A stretch of 64,000 nucleotides of DNA from Cricetomys ansorgei (GCA_026225945.1 JAMJFZ010000597.1:359501-423500); one strand, 5' to 3'; shown: positions 44,545 to 57,557, counted from the stretch's first letter. The notes: generated from the sequence alone by a model not told the origin. Made by a program: numbers and translations.

Positions 44545-45508
44545 CTACTACCATAAGAACCCTCTTCATATTCATCTAACAGAGTACTCATCAGTCTCTT
44601 TGCAAGGACTACACCTGTGTACTTGCCTAAATGTATCCTACCCTATTGAACACTCCTCCTACCAGACTGAGTTTCTGGGGGATTGTCCCACTCAGCACAA
44701 TATTGGCCTGGCATGTAGCTGGAATTCTAATAATGATTTCTTGACTGCGAAAAATGATAATAGTGACAGGGACATCAGGAGGGAATTGTAGGAGATTTGT
44801 TTGTTTTGCTATGAAAAAAAAATTCACAGGAAAAATTGAGAAAAGTTGAGGGTTCACAGAATATGTGTGATAGCTGGTGGCATTGGGCATGAGAGATAAT
44901 AGGAAAGGTAGCATAAGATGACACACGCTCACACCAGAAGGTTAGGTGATATGTACGTAGATAAAGATGCAGCTAATGAAAGCACCTCTGATGTGAGAAA
45001 CACCCTTTTGTCCCTAGAGACTAGTTTAACACCTGACAGAATGGGCTACTTGGCACATAATCATTAAATAAATAACTAGACCAAGACAGAGAACCTACAT
45101 AAAACAGTATTCAAATCTATGCTGAAGGTAGGCTAGGTCTCTTGACCTTGATGTCATGGCTCAAAGGGAAGGCAAAAGAAGACAGCAACACAGGCAAAGC
45201 TTCCTTCCAAAGCATCCACCTCCCATCTCCAGGGACCTCATTAAAGGTGTTTAGCTGGGCAGGTGTAAACCAGCCTAGGCCCTGGAGACAGGGCAGGGTG
45301 CTGGAGCTACAGCTACGCTGCCTCCACCCACTCCATACCTGCCAGCCCTAGTTGTGTTGCTAAGAGCTTCAAAGACGAAGAAGCCACAGCAGCTGGAACC
45401 CCAGAGCAGCCTCTTCCAGGAAGCCAGGCACTAGCCCCCATTTTCTCGAGCCACTTATAGACAGAGAAGCCCTGGATATTCTACAGGCTAGGACCAAGCC
45501 ACAGAACC

Positions 45509-45570
45509 ATGAGCCAGGACAGCAAAGTGAAGACAACAGAGTCCAGCCCCCAAGCCCCACCCAAAGCCAG
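45509..45570 (+). CDS. Cnga4: CNGA4 coding exon 1
   Basis: Encodes [20 protein letters not shown] plus two bases of Arg-21. The donor is CCAG|GTGAGAG. The cytoplasmic N-terminus is short, as usual for CNGA4. Confidence 0.93.
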
Positions 45571-48500
45571 GTGAGAGGTCTGGTCCTCTGTGTGGGACCT
45601 AATCACCTCACTCCCTGGGGCCTCCTTCTTCTTAGTGACCAGTGTCCTGGTCACAACCCAAGCATTGAATATATGGTGGATAAATGACACGTCCTTCATC
45701 CCCACAGAAAGAGGCTGCCTGTCCTAGACCCATCTGGAGATTATTACTACTGGTGGCTGAACACGATGGTCTTCCCAGTCATGTATAACCTCATCATCGT
45801 TGTATGCAGGTTCGGCGGGGGCACTAAACGGGGGGGCCCTTAGCTGTGCTCAAGAATGAAGCCAAGGAGAAGGGCAGACCCAGAGGGTGGGGCTTAAAGG
45901 AGGGGCATGTTCCCTGGAAGGGCTCAAGGCAGAGTACTGCGAGACCTGGACACACAGTTGGAAGCTTTATGTCAATCCCTTCTGCCCCTGCCCTGCAGGG
46001 CATGTTTTCCTGACTTGCAGCACAGTTACCTGGTGGTCTGGTTCGTGCTGGACTACACGAGTGACCTACTGTACCTACTAGACATCGGGGTGCGCTTCCA
46101 CACAGGTCAGTAAGTTCCTGGGACTAACCTTTCCCCACATTTCCTTAAAGTTTAAGAACTGCAGCCACCTCTAGGACTGTCACACATCTCTGTGCTTGAC
46201 AACACCACAGAGCTCACCCCAGAAAACACAGAGAGTGCTGTGCCTGCCTCCATCTTACCCTCATGTCTGGTCTGTCTTACCCGGCCTGCTCCCGGCCTAC
46301 CCACCTTGACCCTAGCTAGCCTGTCTCCCTCTTTCCTCCTAGGATTCCTAGAGCAAGGTATCCTCGTGGTGGACAAAGGTATGATCGCCAGTCGCTATGT
46401 CCGAACCTGGAGCTTCCTGTTGGACCTGGCGTCCCTAGTCCCCACAGATGCAGCTTATGTGAAGCTGGGTCCCCACATCCCCACACTCCGGCTAAACCGC
46501 TTTCTCCGGGTGCCCCGCCTCTTCGAGGCCTTTGACCGCACAGAGACCCGCACAGCTTACCCAAACGCCTTCCGCATCGCCAAGCTGATGCTGTACATCT
46601 TTGTCGTCATCCACTGGAACAGCTGCTTATACTTTGCCCTGTCCAGGTATCTGGGCTTCGGGCGGGATGCATGGGTATACCCAGACCCCTCACAGCCGGG
46701 CTTTGAGCGCTTGCGGCGCCAGTATCTTTACAGCTTCTACTTCTCCACTCTGATCCTGACCACCGTGGGTGACACGCCGTTGCCAGCCCAAGAGGAAGAG
46801 TACCTCTTCATGGTGGGTGACTTCCTGCTGGCCGTCATGGGTTTCGCAACCATCATGGGTAGCATGAGCTCTGTCATTTACAACATGAACACTGCAGATG
46901 CAGCCTTCTATCCAGACCATGCTTTAGTAAAGAAGTACATGAAGCTGCAGCATGTCAACAGGAGACTGGAGCGGCGAGTTATTGACTGGTGAGAGGGCTG
47001 GTTGCAGAGCCAGCCAGGGGGAGGTGTACTTTAGGAGCTGAGGCCAATGACTGTTCTTATTGCCTGCTGGCTATACCAGGCAGTTGGAAGTGGCATTCAT
47101 TGTTAGGTCTGCTAGATTGAGCTTAAAAAGTGATGTCTTCCTCTGAGGGAATCTGGACTGGGAGAAGAGAGTGGGCAAGAGATTGACAAGAAGAGGAACT
47201 TGTGTAAGAGAATGACACAGAGACCAGAGAATGGGATCCGCCATGCCTGGGAGGACTTAGGAGGCCCTGAAAGGAGTGGGTGGAGAAGGGAGCTATCCAG
47301 CCAAGAGCTGGCCAACAGATGGCTGAGTATATCATGATAATGCAAACTGTGTTCTGAATAAAAGGAAATGTCTCCATGTCAGGGAGCCACCACAAAGCTT
47401 GTCTGAGAGAGTGGGAGCTTGCTGACGGAAACAGCTCAGTGTGGAGGTGGTCCAGGACACCCTGGCTGGGGTGGGGCCAGATAGGAGATAAAGGAAATGT
47501 ATCTACTATCAGGTGGTAGGAGCCTCCACTTTGGATGAAGTTAGAAAGGGGATCAGACAACTGCGAGGTACTCCCATTGCTCTTAGGAAAACTCAGTGTA
47601 GCTAGGTTCTTGGCTGAGCCATGTCCTGCTGGAGTGGGTGGAGGCAGGCACACAGAGTTCTGGTGAGGAACTGGTACTGCCTTTCTCCCAGGTACCAGCA
47701 TCTGCAGATCAACAAGAAAATGACCAATGAGGTGGCCATCTTGCAGCACTTGCCTGAGCGGCTGCGGGCAGAGGTTGCTGTGTCTGTACATCTGTCTACC
47801 CTGAGCCGAGTACAGATCTTCCAGAACTGTGAAGCTAGTCTGCTGGAGGAATTGGTGCTGAAGCTACAGCCCCAGACCTACTCACCAGGCGAATATGTAT
47901 GCCGCAAAGGGGACATTGGCCGAGAGATGTACATCATCCGCGAGGGCCAACTGGCTGTGGTGGCAGATGATGGTGTCACGCAGTATGCTGTGCTGGGTGC
48001 AGGACTCTACTTTGGGGAGATCAGTATCATCAACATCAAAGGTGAATCCCCAAGGGGAAGTCCTAGGAACAGGACTGGGCCTGGGAATGGGGATGGCAGA
48101 ACTCTGGCACAAGATGGTAGTCTGGGGAAATAGATTAAGGAGATCTGACCTCTGTCTGAGTTGCTAGAGGACTCAGGAGAGAAGCAGAGTACAGATTATC
48201 TGTTCCCTAAGGAGGAGCTAAGCCAAGGTCAGTGGGTGGGGCAGATCCTTAGAAAACAAAGCAGATGTGTTTCACGGGCACTATAAATATCTATCAAGAC
48301 AGATTACTGATAAGCACAGGACGTGGTTGCCAGCACATTACTAAATGAAAGAATAAGGAAGAAAAAGAGGTTTGGAAGCACACTACTGAGGTTACATCCT
48401 AATTCAGGAGTGAAACGCCACCTTCCTATCCCTGCTAACTACTCTTCCATATCTGTCTGCCCTTGGACCTCAGGGAACATGTCTGGAAACCGACGAACAG

Positions 48501-48934
48501 CCAATATCAAGAGCCTAGGATACTCAGACCTGTTCTGCCTCAGTAAAGAGGATTTGCGGGAGGTGCTGAGTGAGTATCCGCAGGCCCAGGCTGTCATGGA
48601 AGAGAAGGGCCGTGAGATCCTGCTCAAAATGAATAAGCTGGATGTGAATGCTGAGGCGGCAGAGATCGCTCTCCAGGAGGCCACGGAGTCTAGGCTAAAA
48701 GGCCTCGACCAGCAGCTCGATGATTTGCAGACCAAGTTCGCTCGCTTACTGGCTGAGCTAGAGTCCAGCGCACTGAAGATCGCTTACCGAATCGAAAGGC
48801 TGGAGTGGCAGACTCGAGAGTGGCCAATGCCAGAGGATGTGGCCGAGGCAGATGACGAGGCTGAGCCTGGGGAAGGATCTTCCAAGGGCAAAGAGGAAAA
48901 GGCTGGCCAGGAGGGACCCTCCAGCATAGAGTGA
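45509..48934 (+). CDS. Cnga4: CNGA4, olfactory cyclic nucleotide-gated channel subunit (coding span)
   Basis: Modulatory subunit of the cAMP-gated cation channel in olfactory cilia, assembling with CNGA2 and CNGB1b. It sharpens cAMP sensitivity and speeds Ca-calmodulin inhibition. Six coding exons (45509-45570, 45708-45809, 45999-46105, 46343-46988, 47692-48041, 48474-48934) join in phase to 575 residues. Six transmembrane segments span about residues 35-270. The S4 stretch is [18 protein letters not shown], the pore is [11 protein letters not shown] (Asp where CNGA2 has Glu), and an IQ-like calmodulin site [15 protein letters not shown] is at about 292-306. The nucleotide-binding domain covers about 345-455 ([29 protein letters not shown]). 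A C-terminal coiled coil spans about 500-545. Start and length agree with the rat protein I remember. It looks intact. Confidence 0.96.
45708..45809 (+). CDS. Cnga4: CNGA4 coding exon 2
   Basis: Encodes [20 protein letters not shown] and [13 protein letters not shown], which contains S1. The acceptor is CCCACAG|A. Confidence 0.95.
45999..46105 (+). CDS. Cnga4: CNGA4 coding exon 3
   Basis: Encodes [20 protein letters not shown] and [15 protein letters not shown], which contains S2. The acceptor is CCTGCAG|GG and the donor is CACAG|GTCAG. Confidence 0.95.
46343..46988 (+). CDS. Cnga4: CNGA4 coding exon 4
   Basis: At 646 nt this exon holds S3 to S6, the pore and the IQ-like calmodulin site, from [20 protein letters not shown] to LERRVID-W. 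An open frame reads upstream through intron sequence to 46192, but the acceptor 'cctcctag' fixes the exon start. Confidence 0.95.
47692..48041 (+). CDS. Cnga4: CNGA4 coding exon 5
   Basis: Encodes [20 protein letters not shown], the C-linker, and the first half of the nucleotide-binding domain to ISIINIK. It is 350 nt. The acceptor is TCTCCCAG|GTACC. Confidence 0.95.
48474..48934 (+). CDS. Cnga4: CNGA4 coding exon 6 (last)
   Basis: Encodes [20 protein letters not shown], with the phosphate-binding Arg-Thr-Ala region, then a leucine-rich coiled coil ([20 protein letters not shown]) and an acidic tail ending GPSSIE. The TGA is at 48932-48934. Confidence 0.95.
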
Positions 48935-49104
48935 CCCCATCCTGACTCCAGGACTCCCAGTTCCAAGTGAATCCAGAGTGGTAGGAAAGCCTGCCTGCAG
49001 AAACTATCATCATATGTGCTAGGTCACAGAGACTTAGGTAAATTGGTCTATAGATGCCTAGCTAGAGATGGGGGTATAGCATTCATTTGTCCCTACTCAC
49101 CAGC

Positions 49105-49160
49105 GCACACACACACACACACACACACACATACTTACTCACTCACTCGCTCAAGACTCT
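49105..49160. repeat. (CA)n and (CTCA)n microsatellite
   Basis: About 14 CA units followed by ACTC units in the CNGA4 3' region. Confidence 0.93.
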
Positions 49161-49476
49161 GAATTCCACATAAAATGTTTCTATATTCTGTGCACATGTG
49201 CAGTCTCATAAGCATAACTATGACTTATGCCCACTTACCCCATGATCACAGAGAACAACACTGGGGTGTTGGGGTAACCTTGGTACATTTAAAGGAGGTC
49301 TGCTGGTAGAGGACAAGGACAGTGTTGGAGCTACCGGAAAAGAAGTCTGACATAACTTATGAACTATGTTCACTCTAGGTTACCACTTCAGCTGCTTCAG
49401 GGCATGGCCAGACTTCAGGTCAGAGCTGTGCCAGGTGGTATCCTAAAATGAACCTGAGGTGCAACTTAGAGGTATA

Positions 49477-49482
49477 AATAAA
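49477..49482 (+). terminator. Cnga4: Candidate CNGA4 polyadenylation signal
   Basis: AATAAA in 'ataaataaacaag', about 540 nt past the stop. A second AATAAA is at 49557-49562. Either could serve; sequence alone does not decide. Confidence 0.5.
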
Positions 49483-50599
49483 CAAGAACTGTCATCATCA
49501 GGAGAGATTAAAAGGGTCATTTCATTTTAAAGTATGTAATTATTTTGTGATTTATTAATAAAATGTAAGGTTCATGAAGTTGGTACTGGGTTTACCTCAT
49601 TCATCTCTATATTGCTAGAGCCCAAACCTCCTGGTACATAGTAGATGCACACTTATACATTTCATAACCAAAGTGAAGAGAACTGAATCATAGAAGCCCA
49701 ATGATGGAAGGAGACGGGTGCTAGTTCCTCAAGAGCCTTTTCTACCATCTCTGCCCTCAAATCCCATTGAACTAGAATGGGTAAGCATGATGTGAACCGG
49801 TTTTGTCACATACCTGATGGACCTAGGGAGGTGAGAAATAAGCTTGTTGTTAGTACAGTGTGATCGATACACCTGACCCCACTGGGGCTGTGTTAGAAAG
49901 GGCAACTCCTGCCACTCCATAGAGTCTTCATCTGTAGCAGCACACATGTGGGGATAACAGACCAGTTCCATCTCCTGGATGCAGGAGTTTCAAGATCAGA
50001 TCTGCACCTTCTTCTGTCTCTGTTCTTCCAGGATAAGGGGTGTGGATTCACCACACCTCGAAACACTGAATACCAGCAGCTCCATGAGGGGTGTCCCAGT
50101 GGTGGAGCAGCTCTTGTTGCTGTGCTGAAGACAGTTCTTTCACGGTTTGGGATAATGCTGGGTAGAGGGAGTATAGAACACAATTTTAAGTTCCTGTAAT
50201 AACAAAACATAAAAGTCAATTCTCTTAGTCTAAAAAATTCTCAGTGTGTAACAAGCACCAGGAGAGGTATTTCTATACACGGCAAGAAATGCTATTGAAA
50301 TAGTCCTTGGGGTAGTGCACACTTTATCCCTCCCCTCCAACACAGGAAAGAACTGATGTGTTTGCATCTCATAAACGTAAAAATTTTTGAACTGCGGAGT
50401 CCAAACCAGACATTATCAGAAACCTCTGCTTCATTTTGATTATGAAATCCAGGTCTCTGAGGGCTTCATCAACAATTCTCCTGGAGGCAAATGTCCCCAT
50501 CCATCTACATGGATTTAGAATTGGAAGAACAGAAACTTCTGGACCTGAGAGTGGAATATTCCTCAAGGCTAATACAAGGAACGGGAATCTTGAAGATTG

Positions 50600-50850
50600 T
50601 GTTATGGTTTTTTTTTCTTGCTGTAACATCTTACCACAAACTTCACAGCCAGAAACAGCGCCCACTTATTATCTCCCAGTTGTGTGACTCAGAGATACAG
50701 GCTCTGCTTAGAGTCTGCTAAGACTGAATTCAGTTATCAGCTGAGCTGGGATCTTAGCTGGAGGCTTTGGGGAAGAATCTGCTTCCAGATCCATTCAGGC
50801 TATTGACAGAACTTGTCCCTCTTCACTGTAGGACTCAGCTATTTGGTTTT
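50600..50850 (+). repeat. Old MLT1-like LTR
   Basis: 'ttcttgctgtaacatcttac', 'cacaaacttcacagccagaa' and, later, 'cagttatcagctgagctggg' are features of MLT1-type LTRs. Diverged and without clear ends. Confidence 0.5.
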
Positions 50851-51439
50851 CTGATGTGTGCCTCCTTTGACACACCCCAATCATCCCACTTCTAGTACCA
50901 AGCAAAGAAAGGGCTCCCTGTTGTAGGGCCTCATAAGATTAGGCTAGATCAATCTGAAAAATGAAGAATAATTTCTCTGTCTTAGGGTTAGCCGACTACT
51001 AACTCTAATTTCATCTACAAAACTCCCCTTGCTGTATTCAGAAGGCAAAAGTAACAAGAGCCAAATTTCTGCCTGTTATAATCTCTTGGGAGGAAGCAAC
51101 CTGGACCCTAATTTCACAGAGAGCACAGAATACAAAGCTGAGCCTTTTTGGAAACTAAAGAACGACCACAGTGTCATGAAGCACCAGAGGGAGCCTCAGA
51201 GATACATCCCCTACAAGTGTGTGAGCTTGAACCAGGCACATCCCAACCAGCACTGTCAGAAGACCAGAGACTTGCCCTAGATGTCCAGAGACTTCTGCAA
51301 GACCCTAAGTTGGGGGAGAGAAAATAGACAGAAATCCATAAAATACAACTGAGATAAAACCCTCCAAAAGTAAAATGGTTAGGAAGTCTAATGAAATTTG
51401 CCAAACTCAAGATATGTACAATATTTTCATACTGTTAGG

Positions 51440-51720
51440 GAGGCATTCATGACTGCTATACATATGTCCTATCCTTTGGTTCTTATAATAATGTTAGGAA
51501 GTTTATTATTTTTCTCATTGTTTCCAGATCAGGAAACTGGAACACATAGAGCAACTGAAAATACTAGATTTGATTTGTTGAGGAGTTACTTTATGCTAGG
51601 TCCTGGGCCACAGGCATTGTCTCTGTTCGTTGTTACAACCATATGAGAAGGATAACATTATTATTTCCATGTTGAAATGAAGTAACTGAGGCTATGGGAT
51701 TAAACAGCACAGCCCAAATC
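51440..51720 (+). repeat. Two MIR SINE relics in tandem
   Basis: The first (about 51440-51560) has 'tattatttttctcattgttt' and 'ccagatcaggaaactgg'. The second (about 51575-51720) has 'actttatgctaggtcctggg' and 'gaagtaactgaggctatggg'. Both follow MIR in the same direction. Confidence 0.72.
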
Positions 51721-52260
51721 AAAGGGCTCCTAAGCCACATGAAAGGAAACCTGGGTTTATCGTATTTGTTTGTTTGTTTGTTTTGTAAAGGGAGAAGGAA
51801 AAAGATAGCCTCAGCTTGGGGCTAAAGCCACTCAAGCTCCTCCTTTGCAGAGAGCAATACTTTTGATCATTCACTGTGGTAACCAGGGGAAACCAAGCTG
51901 TTCCTGCAAAGCAGAGCTGTGACCCACCAACGCGCTGCCCAGTGTGATGAAGTGTGATCTCAGGGCGGCAGCCACAAAGGCAGGAATCACCTGCTATGCT
52001 GGAGAAAGGGGAGAGAGGCATCATGTGAGCTGCTAGATTGCACAAAAATGTCAAAATGTGTCAAGGACTTTCTTGCTGTGAGCATGGCTGCCTTGAGGCT
52101 GAGCTCTCCCCCTTCCAGTAGACCAAGGGCTTTATTGTCTCCTATCTAGAGTAAAATGGCTGCAGGATACCTTGGCCTGGCTGAAATTCAAGATGTTCAC
52201 CCCCTCCTGTTTTCCCAGTTAGCTGCTCGGCTGCAGAAAAAGTATCAGCCCTTACTTATT

Positions 52261-52349
52261 CCCTCTCCTCCCCTCCCCTCTTCTGCCCTCCCCTCCTCCT
52301 CTCTCCCTCTCTTTCTTTCTTTCTTTTTTTCTTTCTTTCTTTTCTTTCT
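52261..52349. repeat. Polypyrimidine microsatellite (CCCCT)n(CTTT)n
   Basis: CCCCT/CCTCT units pass into CTTT units. The reverse strand gives meaningless Lys/Arg/Glu-rich frames. Confidence 0.95.
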
Positions 52350-53084
52350 GTTTGGCTGATAGCCCTGGAAGACATATGGAAATAACTTTCCAAGCTTGGG
52401 AAGGAATCAAATTCACAGGGAGAAGGGCCAGCCACCCTGAGGAAAGAGCTAACACAAGCACTAAGAACAGGAGGCAAGGTGGGCGGATTCTTGCTTGGGG
52501 CTCAGCTGGAGTTCGGTTGTCAAGCTAGGATCAAAATCATGGCTCTAGTCAGCGCACCTGTTAGGCTGGGCTGAACTACAACAGGTGGGGCAATGTGGTT
52601 GTATCCCATCAGACTTGAGGTCTTGCTTCTGAAATAGCACTTTCTAGCTGGGGAATTCTTGGCCCGTTCTGCAAAATCGTTCAGAGCTATTGAGAGCATA
52701 TGCTATAGAATTAAAGTGTGAATTAATTTATGAATGTAAATTCCCATCACTACATGGTTATATAGAGGATTCTCAATAATGAATGCCATCTAGCACTATT
52801 ACTCATGTCCCTCTACTTGCGATTTTGCCTTTGAATATTCTGAAGCTGTATCTAAGTCCTGTGGACCCAAGCTTCTGTGGCCTCTGGACTGTGCTGGCAG
52901 TACCATATCTGGCCAGCAGAGGGCAATAGGTTCTTCCTCCCCTTATAACCCTCTTCCAGACTTCAGAATTACATTACTTTGAAAAACTAGTAGAAATACC
53001 CATGGAGAAATGGAATTTTAGAGGTAAAGAATAATATTGGAGGGCATTGTGATCTTGACTGGCCTGTGAAAACGTTTGTTCAGA

Positions 53085-53250
53085 CTTTTTAAAAGTAGAT
53101 TTATTTTACATGTTTGTGTGTCTATGTTTGTACATGCCTGGTACCATTACAGGTAGAAAAGGACATCAGCTCCCCTAGAACTGGAGCCATAGGTGGTTAT
53201 GAGACACCATGTTAGTGCTGGGAACAGAACCCAGATCCTCTATGAAATTA
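53085..53250 (-). repeat. B2/B3 SINE, reverse orientation
   Basis: 'aaagtagatttattttacat', 'gtacatgcctggtaccatta' and 'gctgggaacagaacccagat' are the reverse complement of the B3 tail and body. Confidence 0.72.
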
Positions 53251-53259
53251 ACAGGTCCT

Positions 53260-53842
53260 TCCCAGTTTCAGTATCTCAGCTCGTTGCTCTCCGCCTTTTC
53301 TTCACCGGCAGGTCCCACAGGAACTCCAGAAGCTAATAATCTGGAGATATCCTTGGAAGCTCTCTCTGAGTGGCTTTCCTTTGGCTCTATTAAACCTCAA
53401 GTGAGGCTTTCGCCTGGTAGATCTCTGACTTTCACTGACCACCTTGGAGGACCAGTCTGACACCAAGTGTGATCATCCAGCCAGAGACAGCCCCTGGGCG
53501 TGTCACTCTGTTTTCCCCCAGAATAAGATCAGAGACCTGGAAGGCCAACACTGCCCTTCATTTCTTTGCTCTGCCCAACATTAATGCCTGCACCAGCTGG
53601 CTGCCTTCCCAACCATTTTCCTCTTTGTTTAATTATGCCAAGAGAAGAGCCTTCTGTGTGGGCAGGGATTGCGTAGGCAGGAGCTCAACACAGAAGCATA
53701 TCCACGCATCATAGAAATGCAGAGAAAGCCTTAAAAGGCATAAAGAGAAGGCAACCTAATCAGACCCAGAGAGAAGGACTGATGGAGTGGGAAAAGGGCA
53801 AAAGGGACTAAGATGCAATTTAGCTTCTGTGTGGACCCCAGA

Positions 53843-53884
<42 letters not shown>

Positions 53885-55130
53885 AGAGAGAACGAGAGGG
53901 AGAGAGAGCACCAAGGGAGACTGGAGGCTGGAGGTAGAGCATATTACATGACCCTGACACTACTATGTGCATGAACGGTGAGCTTCCCAAGTAAACTACT
54001 AGTATTTTGTGGACCTGTCAGCTGCTTAGAATAAGCTGTATCTTGCAACACAGGTTATCTGACTGGGCGTTAGGTGCTGTGTTTTCCTCTCTTTGGCTGC
54101 TTCTCCTGGGCATTTACTGAAGCAGTAAATATCCCCTCTCATCTATCTTAGTTGTAATATTGAGTACTGAAAGAATCATACCTGGGCTGTTGTATCAGAG
54201 CAAGCCTAGGTGGAACCTCCCCAAGGGAAATGTAAAGTGCTCTAACTACAAAAGTCAATTTAGTGGTCCAGAAGCCCCAAAGCCCAAAACTAAACAAAAG
54301 CCAAACACATGCTTGGCAGGTCAAGGACAGCTTCTCTCAGCATGGATCCTGGCTCTGCTCAGGACATCTTGTGGTTTGATATGCTTCTTGAACACGTGGG
54401 TTTCTGAGCAGTTCCAAGATACGGATCCAGCTCTCTCTCTTCTATGAATGTCCAAACTGATTTTACAGTTCCCTTTTTGTTCTCATCTGTGGGTTTTTCA
54501 TGGGTGCAGAGTTCCCGAGGGAGTGAGCGGCACAGAGTCACTAACCCAAGAAACAGATTCTGGGCAACACCTCCATGGTGTGAGTCCATCTATTATGTAG
54601 GAAAGCAGGTTTTTATGGAGAAAGTAGGGCAGTGCAGAAGGGAAGAGATCCAATAGCTTTGGTCTATGCTTACTAGATACTTCAAATAAGCCTATCTAAA
54701 GTTTGCTAATCAGAGAGGGAGGGGTAAGGTCAAGGAAAGCCCAATCATAGCCGGTTGGCCAACAAGGTTTCCACAAAGACAGAGGAAGTGGATACTGCTT
54801 TGGAATAATTTTCGACTGGGGTGCCAGGGTCCACCATTTAAAGGGCTATGCGTGCATGTGCCATAGGCCGAGGTACTGGCCCTAGCGCAAGTGCTGGTGC
54901 CCGTCTCTCTCCCCTGCCATCGGGATCCAGTAGGTACCAACGCCCATCTAAACCTCCCTATTTCCTGGCCCTCCACAGTTATGTCCCAATCCTCGAAGGC
55001 CCTCAGGCTGGATGGAATTTCCCCATTTGGAGTAACAAACATCTATCCTTTTAGTACATATTCATCCTCTTCCTCTCCCACAGTTGCTATTAATTAGTTT
55101 TATTTTCCTTTTTATAAACCGTCTTCATAG
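53260..55130. other. Intergenic DNA, mostly unassigned
   Basis: Contains a (GT)n run at 53848-53882 followed by a GA-rich stretch. No gene or other repeat recognised. Confidence 0.5.
53848..53882. repeat. (GT)n microsatellite
   Basis: Seventeen or so GT units followed by a GAGA-rich stretch. Confidence 0.95.
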
Positions 55131-55205
55131 CTAAGAATGTAGCCCAATGGTAAAGTGTTTGTCCAGCATGAACAAGGCTCTAGATTTAATCTTCAACACT
55201 GCTGA
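55130..55205 (+). repeat. ID-like SINE
   Basis: 'aagaatgtagcccaatggta', 'aagtgtttgtccagcatgaa' and 'caaggctctagatttaatc' follow the ID consensus with moderate divergence. Confidence 0.78.
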
Positions 55206-55330
55206 ATTAATTAACTAAACAACTTTCAGTAAATCAGCATATTCACAGTATTTCCGGCACCCTCACCTTTCATTACCCATCAGCACGTAGACGGACAAGA
55301 GATTAGCATCGTCCAAAAATGAGGACCAGC

Positions 55331-55495
55331 CAGCCGATGGTGGCACACGCCTTTAATCCCAGCACTGGAGAGGCAGAGGTAGGCGGATCTCTGTGAATTC
55401 AAGGCCAGCCTGGTCTACGGAGTGAGTTCCAGGACAGCCAGAGTTACAAGGAAACCCCGCCATGAAAAACCAAAAAGAAAAGAAAAGATTCTCAT
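55331..55495 (+). repeat. B1 SINE, nearly full length
   Basis: 'gatggtggcacacgccttta', 'atcccagcactggagaggca', 'gaggtaggcggatctctgtg' and 'gtgagttccaggacagccag', followed by an A-rich tail. It is close to consensus, so relatively young. Confidence 0.93.
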
Positions 55496-56124
55496 CGAAG
55501 AAGAGGAGATGGAAGGACTGGAAGAGCCAGAGGTGATAGATGAGCAAAAGGAAATGGTGTCTTCCAGATATAGCAGAGCTGACGTACACGTGAACTCACA
55601 GAGGTTGTGGTAGAACGCACAAGACCAGGACAAGGGGGCACAACGCCCTGCTCCTGACCAGGAAGCTCTTTGCAACTGATATCTGCTGGGAGAGAGAAAA
55701 TCAGTTTTCTCCAATGAGTGGCTATATTACCCACACTCCAGGGCCAGGCCCCAAGCTCAGAAGTAGTTAGCCAGCAACATGGACTCCATGGTTTTTGTGT
55801 GCTTTTGTTTTTTGGTTTGGTTTGGTTTGACATTTTTTTTGTCTTTTTGTTTGTTTTGATTTGGATTTTATTGGGTTTTTTTTTTTTAATTTTTTGAGAG
55901 AAGAATAAAGAACTTGAAGTTGGGTGGGAAGGGGGACGGGTAGGTTCTCGGAGGAGTTGGAGGAGGGAAAGAATATAACCAAAATATAAAAATGAAAAAA
56001 AATCTAAGCCTCTATGAAAAAGAAAAAAGGAACTGTCAGCAGTTCAAAGATCCCAAAGCTAAGCATGACCCTTCAAGTAGAGACAAGGTGTATAAGGACA
56101 AAGTAAAGTAATGAGAGACATGCA

Positions 56125-56538
<414 letters not shown>

Positions 56539-56569
56539 TTTTTTTAAAAAAAAGATTTGAGAACTCACT

Positions 56570-57010
56570 AGAGAATGGGTACGCTGTAACAAAATACCGG
56601 GTAGCTTAAATAACAGGAATATATTTTTAGTTCTTAAGCTACAAGTCTTGGGTCTAGGTACCAGCAGATTCAGCTTTTTGCAATGGTTGATTCGGGTTTT
56701 GCAAAAACTTGCCTTGTCATTGGACCCCATATGATCGTTGCTGTGGGTGTAGAGAGAGGCAGGGGGGAGGGGAGATAGATCCACATCTGATCTCCTCCTG
56801 TTATGAAGACATTAGCTCTCTGGCTCCTTTATGACCATATTTAGCCTCCCTCGCCACCTTCAAAGCTTCTCACTCTCTTACAGCCCCTGTTTCACAGGTT
56901 GGAGTCCCGCACTCACCTGTACGGTTTCCTCACTCTCAGGAGACTCTGCTCCTTGAAGCTCCGAATTTCACGTGTGCAGCTCAGACTCCGCGGCTCACCA
57001 CTTCACTCCT
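56570..57010 (+). repeat. MaLR-type LTR (MST/MLT-like)
   Basis: 'acgctgtaacaaaataccgg', 'gtagcttaaataacaggaat' and 'cctcctgttatgaagaca' resemble this class. Ends not defined. Confidence 0.5.
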
Positions 57011-57242
57011 GTCATCCCTGTCTTCCTTCCCTACTCACTGGTCAACTCCTACATCCGATGAACTGAACCATCAACAATCCCAGCTAAGCTGTTGAAGGAA
57101 GTGAAAACTTGACTCTCATGGGGTGGGGGTAGGGGTTCCTACCTTTCTTCTGACTTACTCCATCCTTCTGCTCTCCACTTTCCCACCCCCTGCTACATTT
57201 AGGGGTGTTTTGTTGTTGTTGTTGTTGTTTTAACTTTTTGGG

Positions 57243-57513
57243 GTAAAGGCTTGCTGTGCAGGCTTGAGGGCCTGAGTTCAAACCCGAAGAACCCACACAA
57301 AGCTGAGTTCAGCAGCACATGTCGGCAATCCAGTGTTCCTAGTCCAGACGGGAGGTGGAGACAGGGAGACTCCTCAGAAGCCTGTGGTCTGGCTGGCCTG
57401 GTATACACCCTGGAGAACAGCAAGGAAGAGACCTTGTTTCCAGCAAGATGGAAGACAAGGACAGACACCTGAAATTGTCCTCTGACTTACACACAGGAGC
57501 TGTGGAATGTGAG

Positions 57514-57557
<44 letters not shown>
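57243..57557 (+). repeat. tRNA-derived SINE with (CA)n tail
   Basis: 'ggcttgctgtgcaggcttga', 'gggcctgagttcaaacccga' and 'attgtcctctgacttacaca' are followed by (CA)n at about 57520-57553. Confidence 0.7.

Noticed and set aside
47123..47791. Minus-strand 222-residue open frame
   Set aside because: It is antisense to CNGA4 intron 4 and exon 5, with no resemblance to known proteins.
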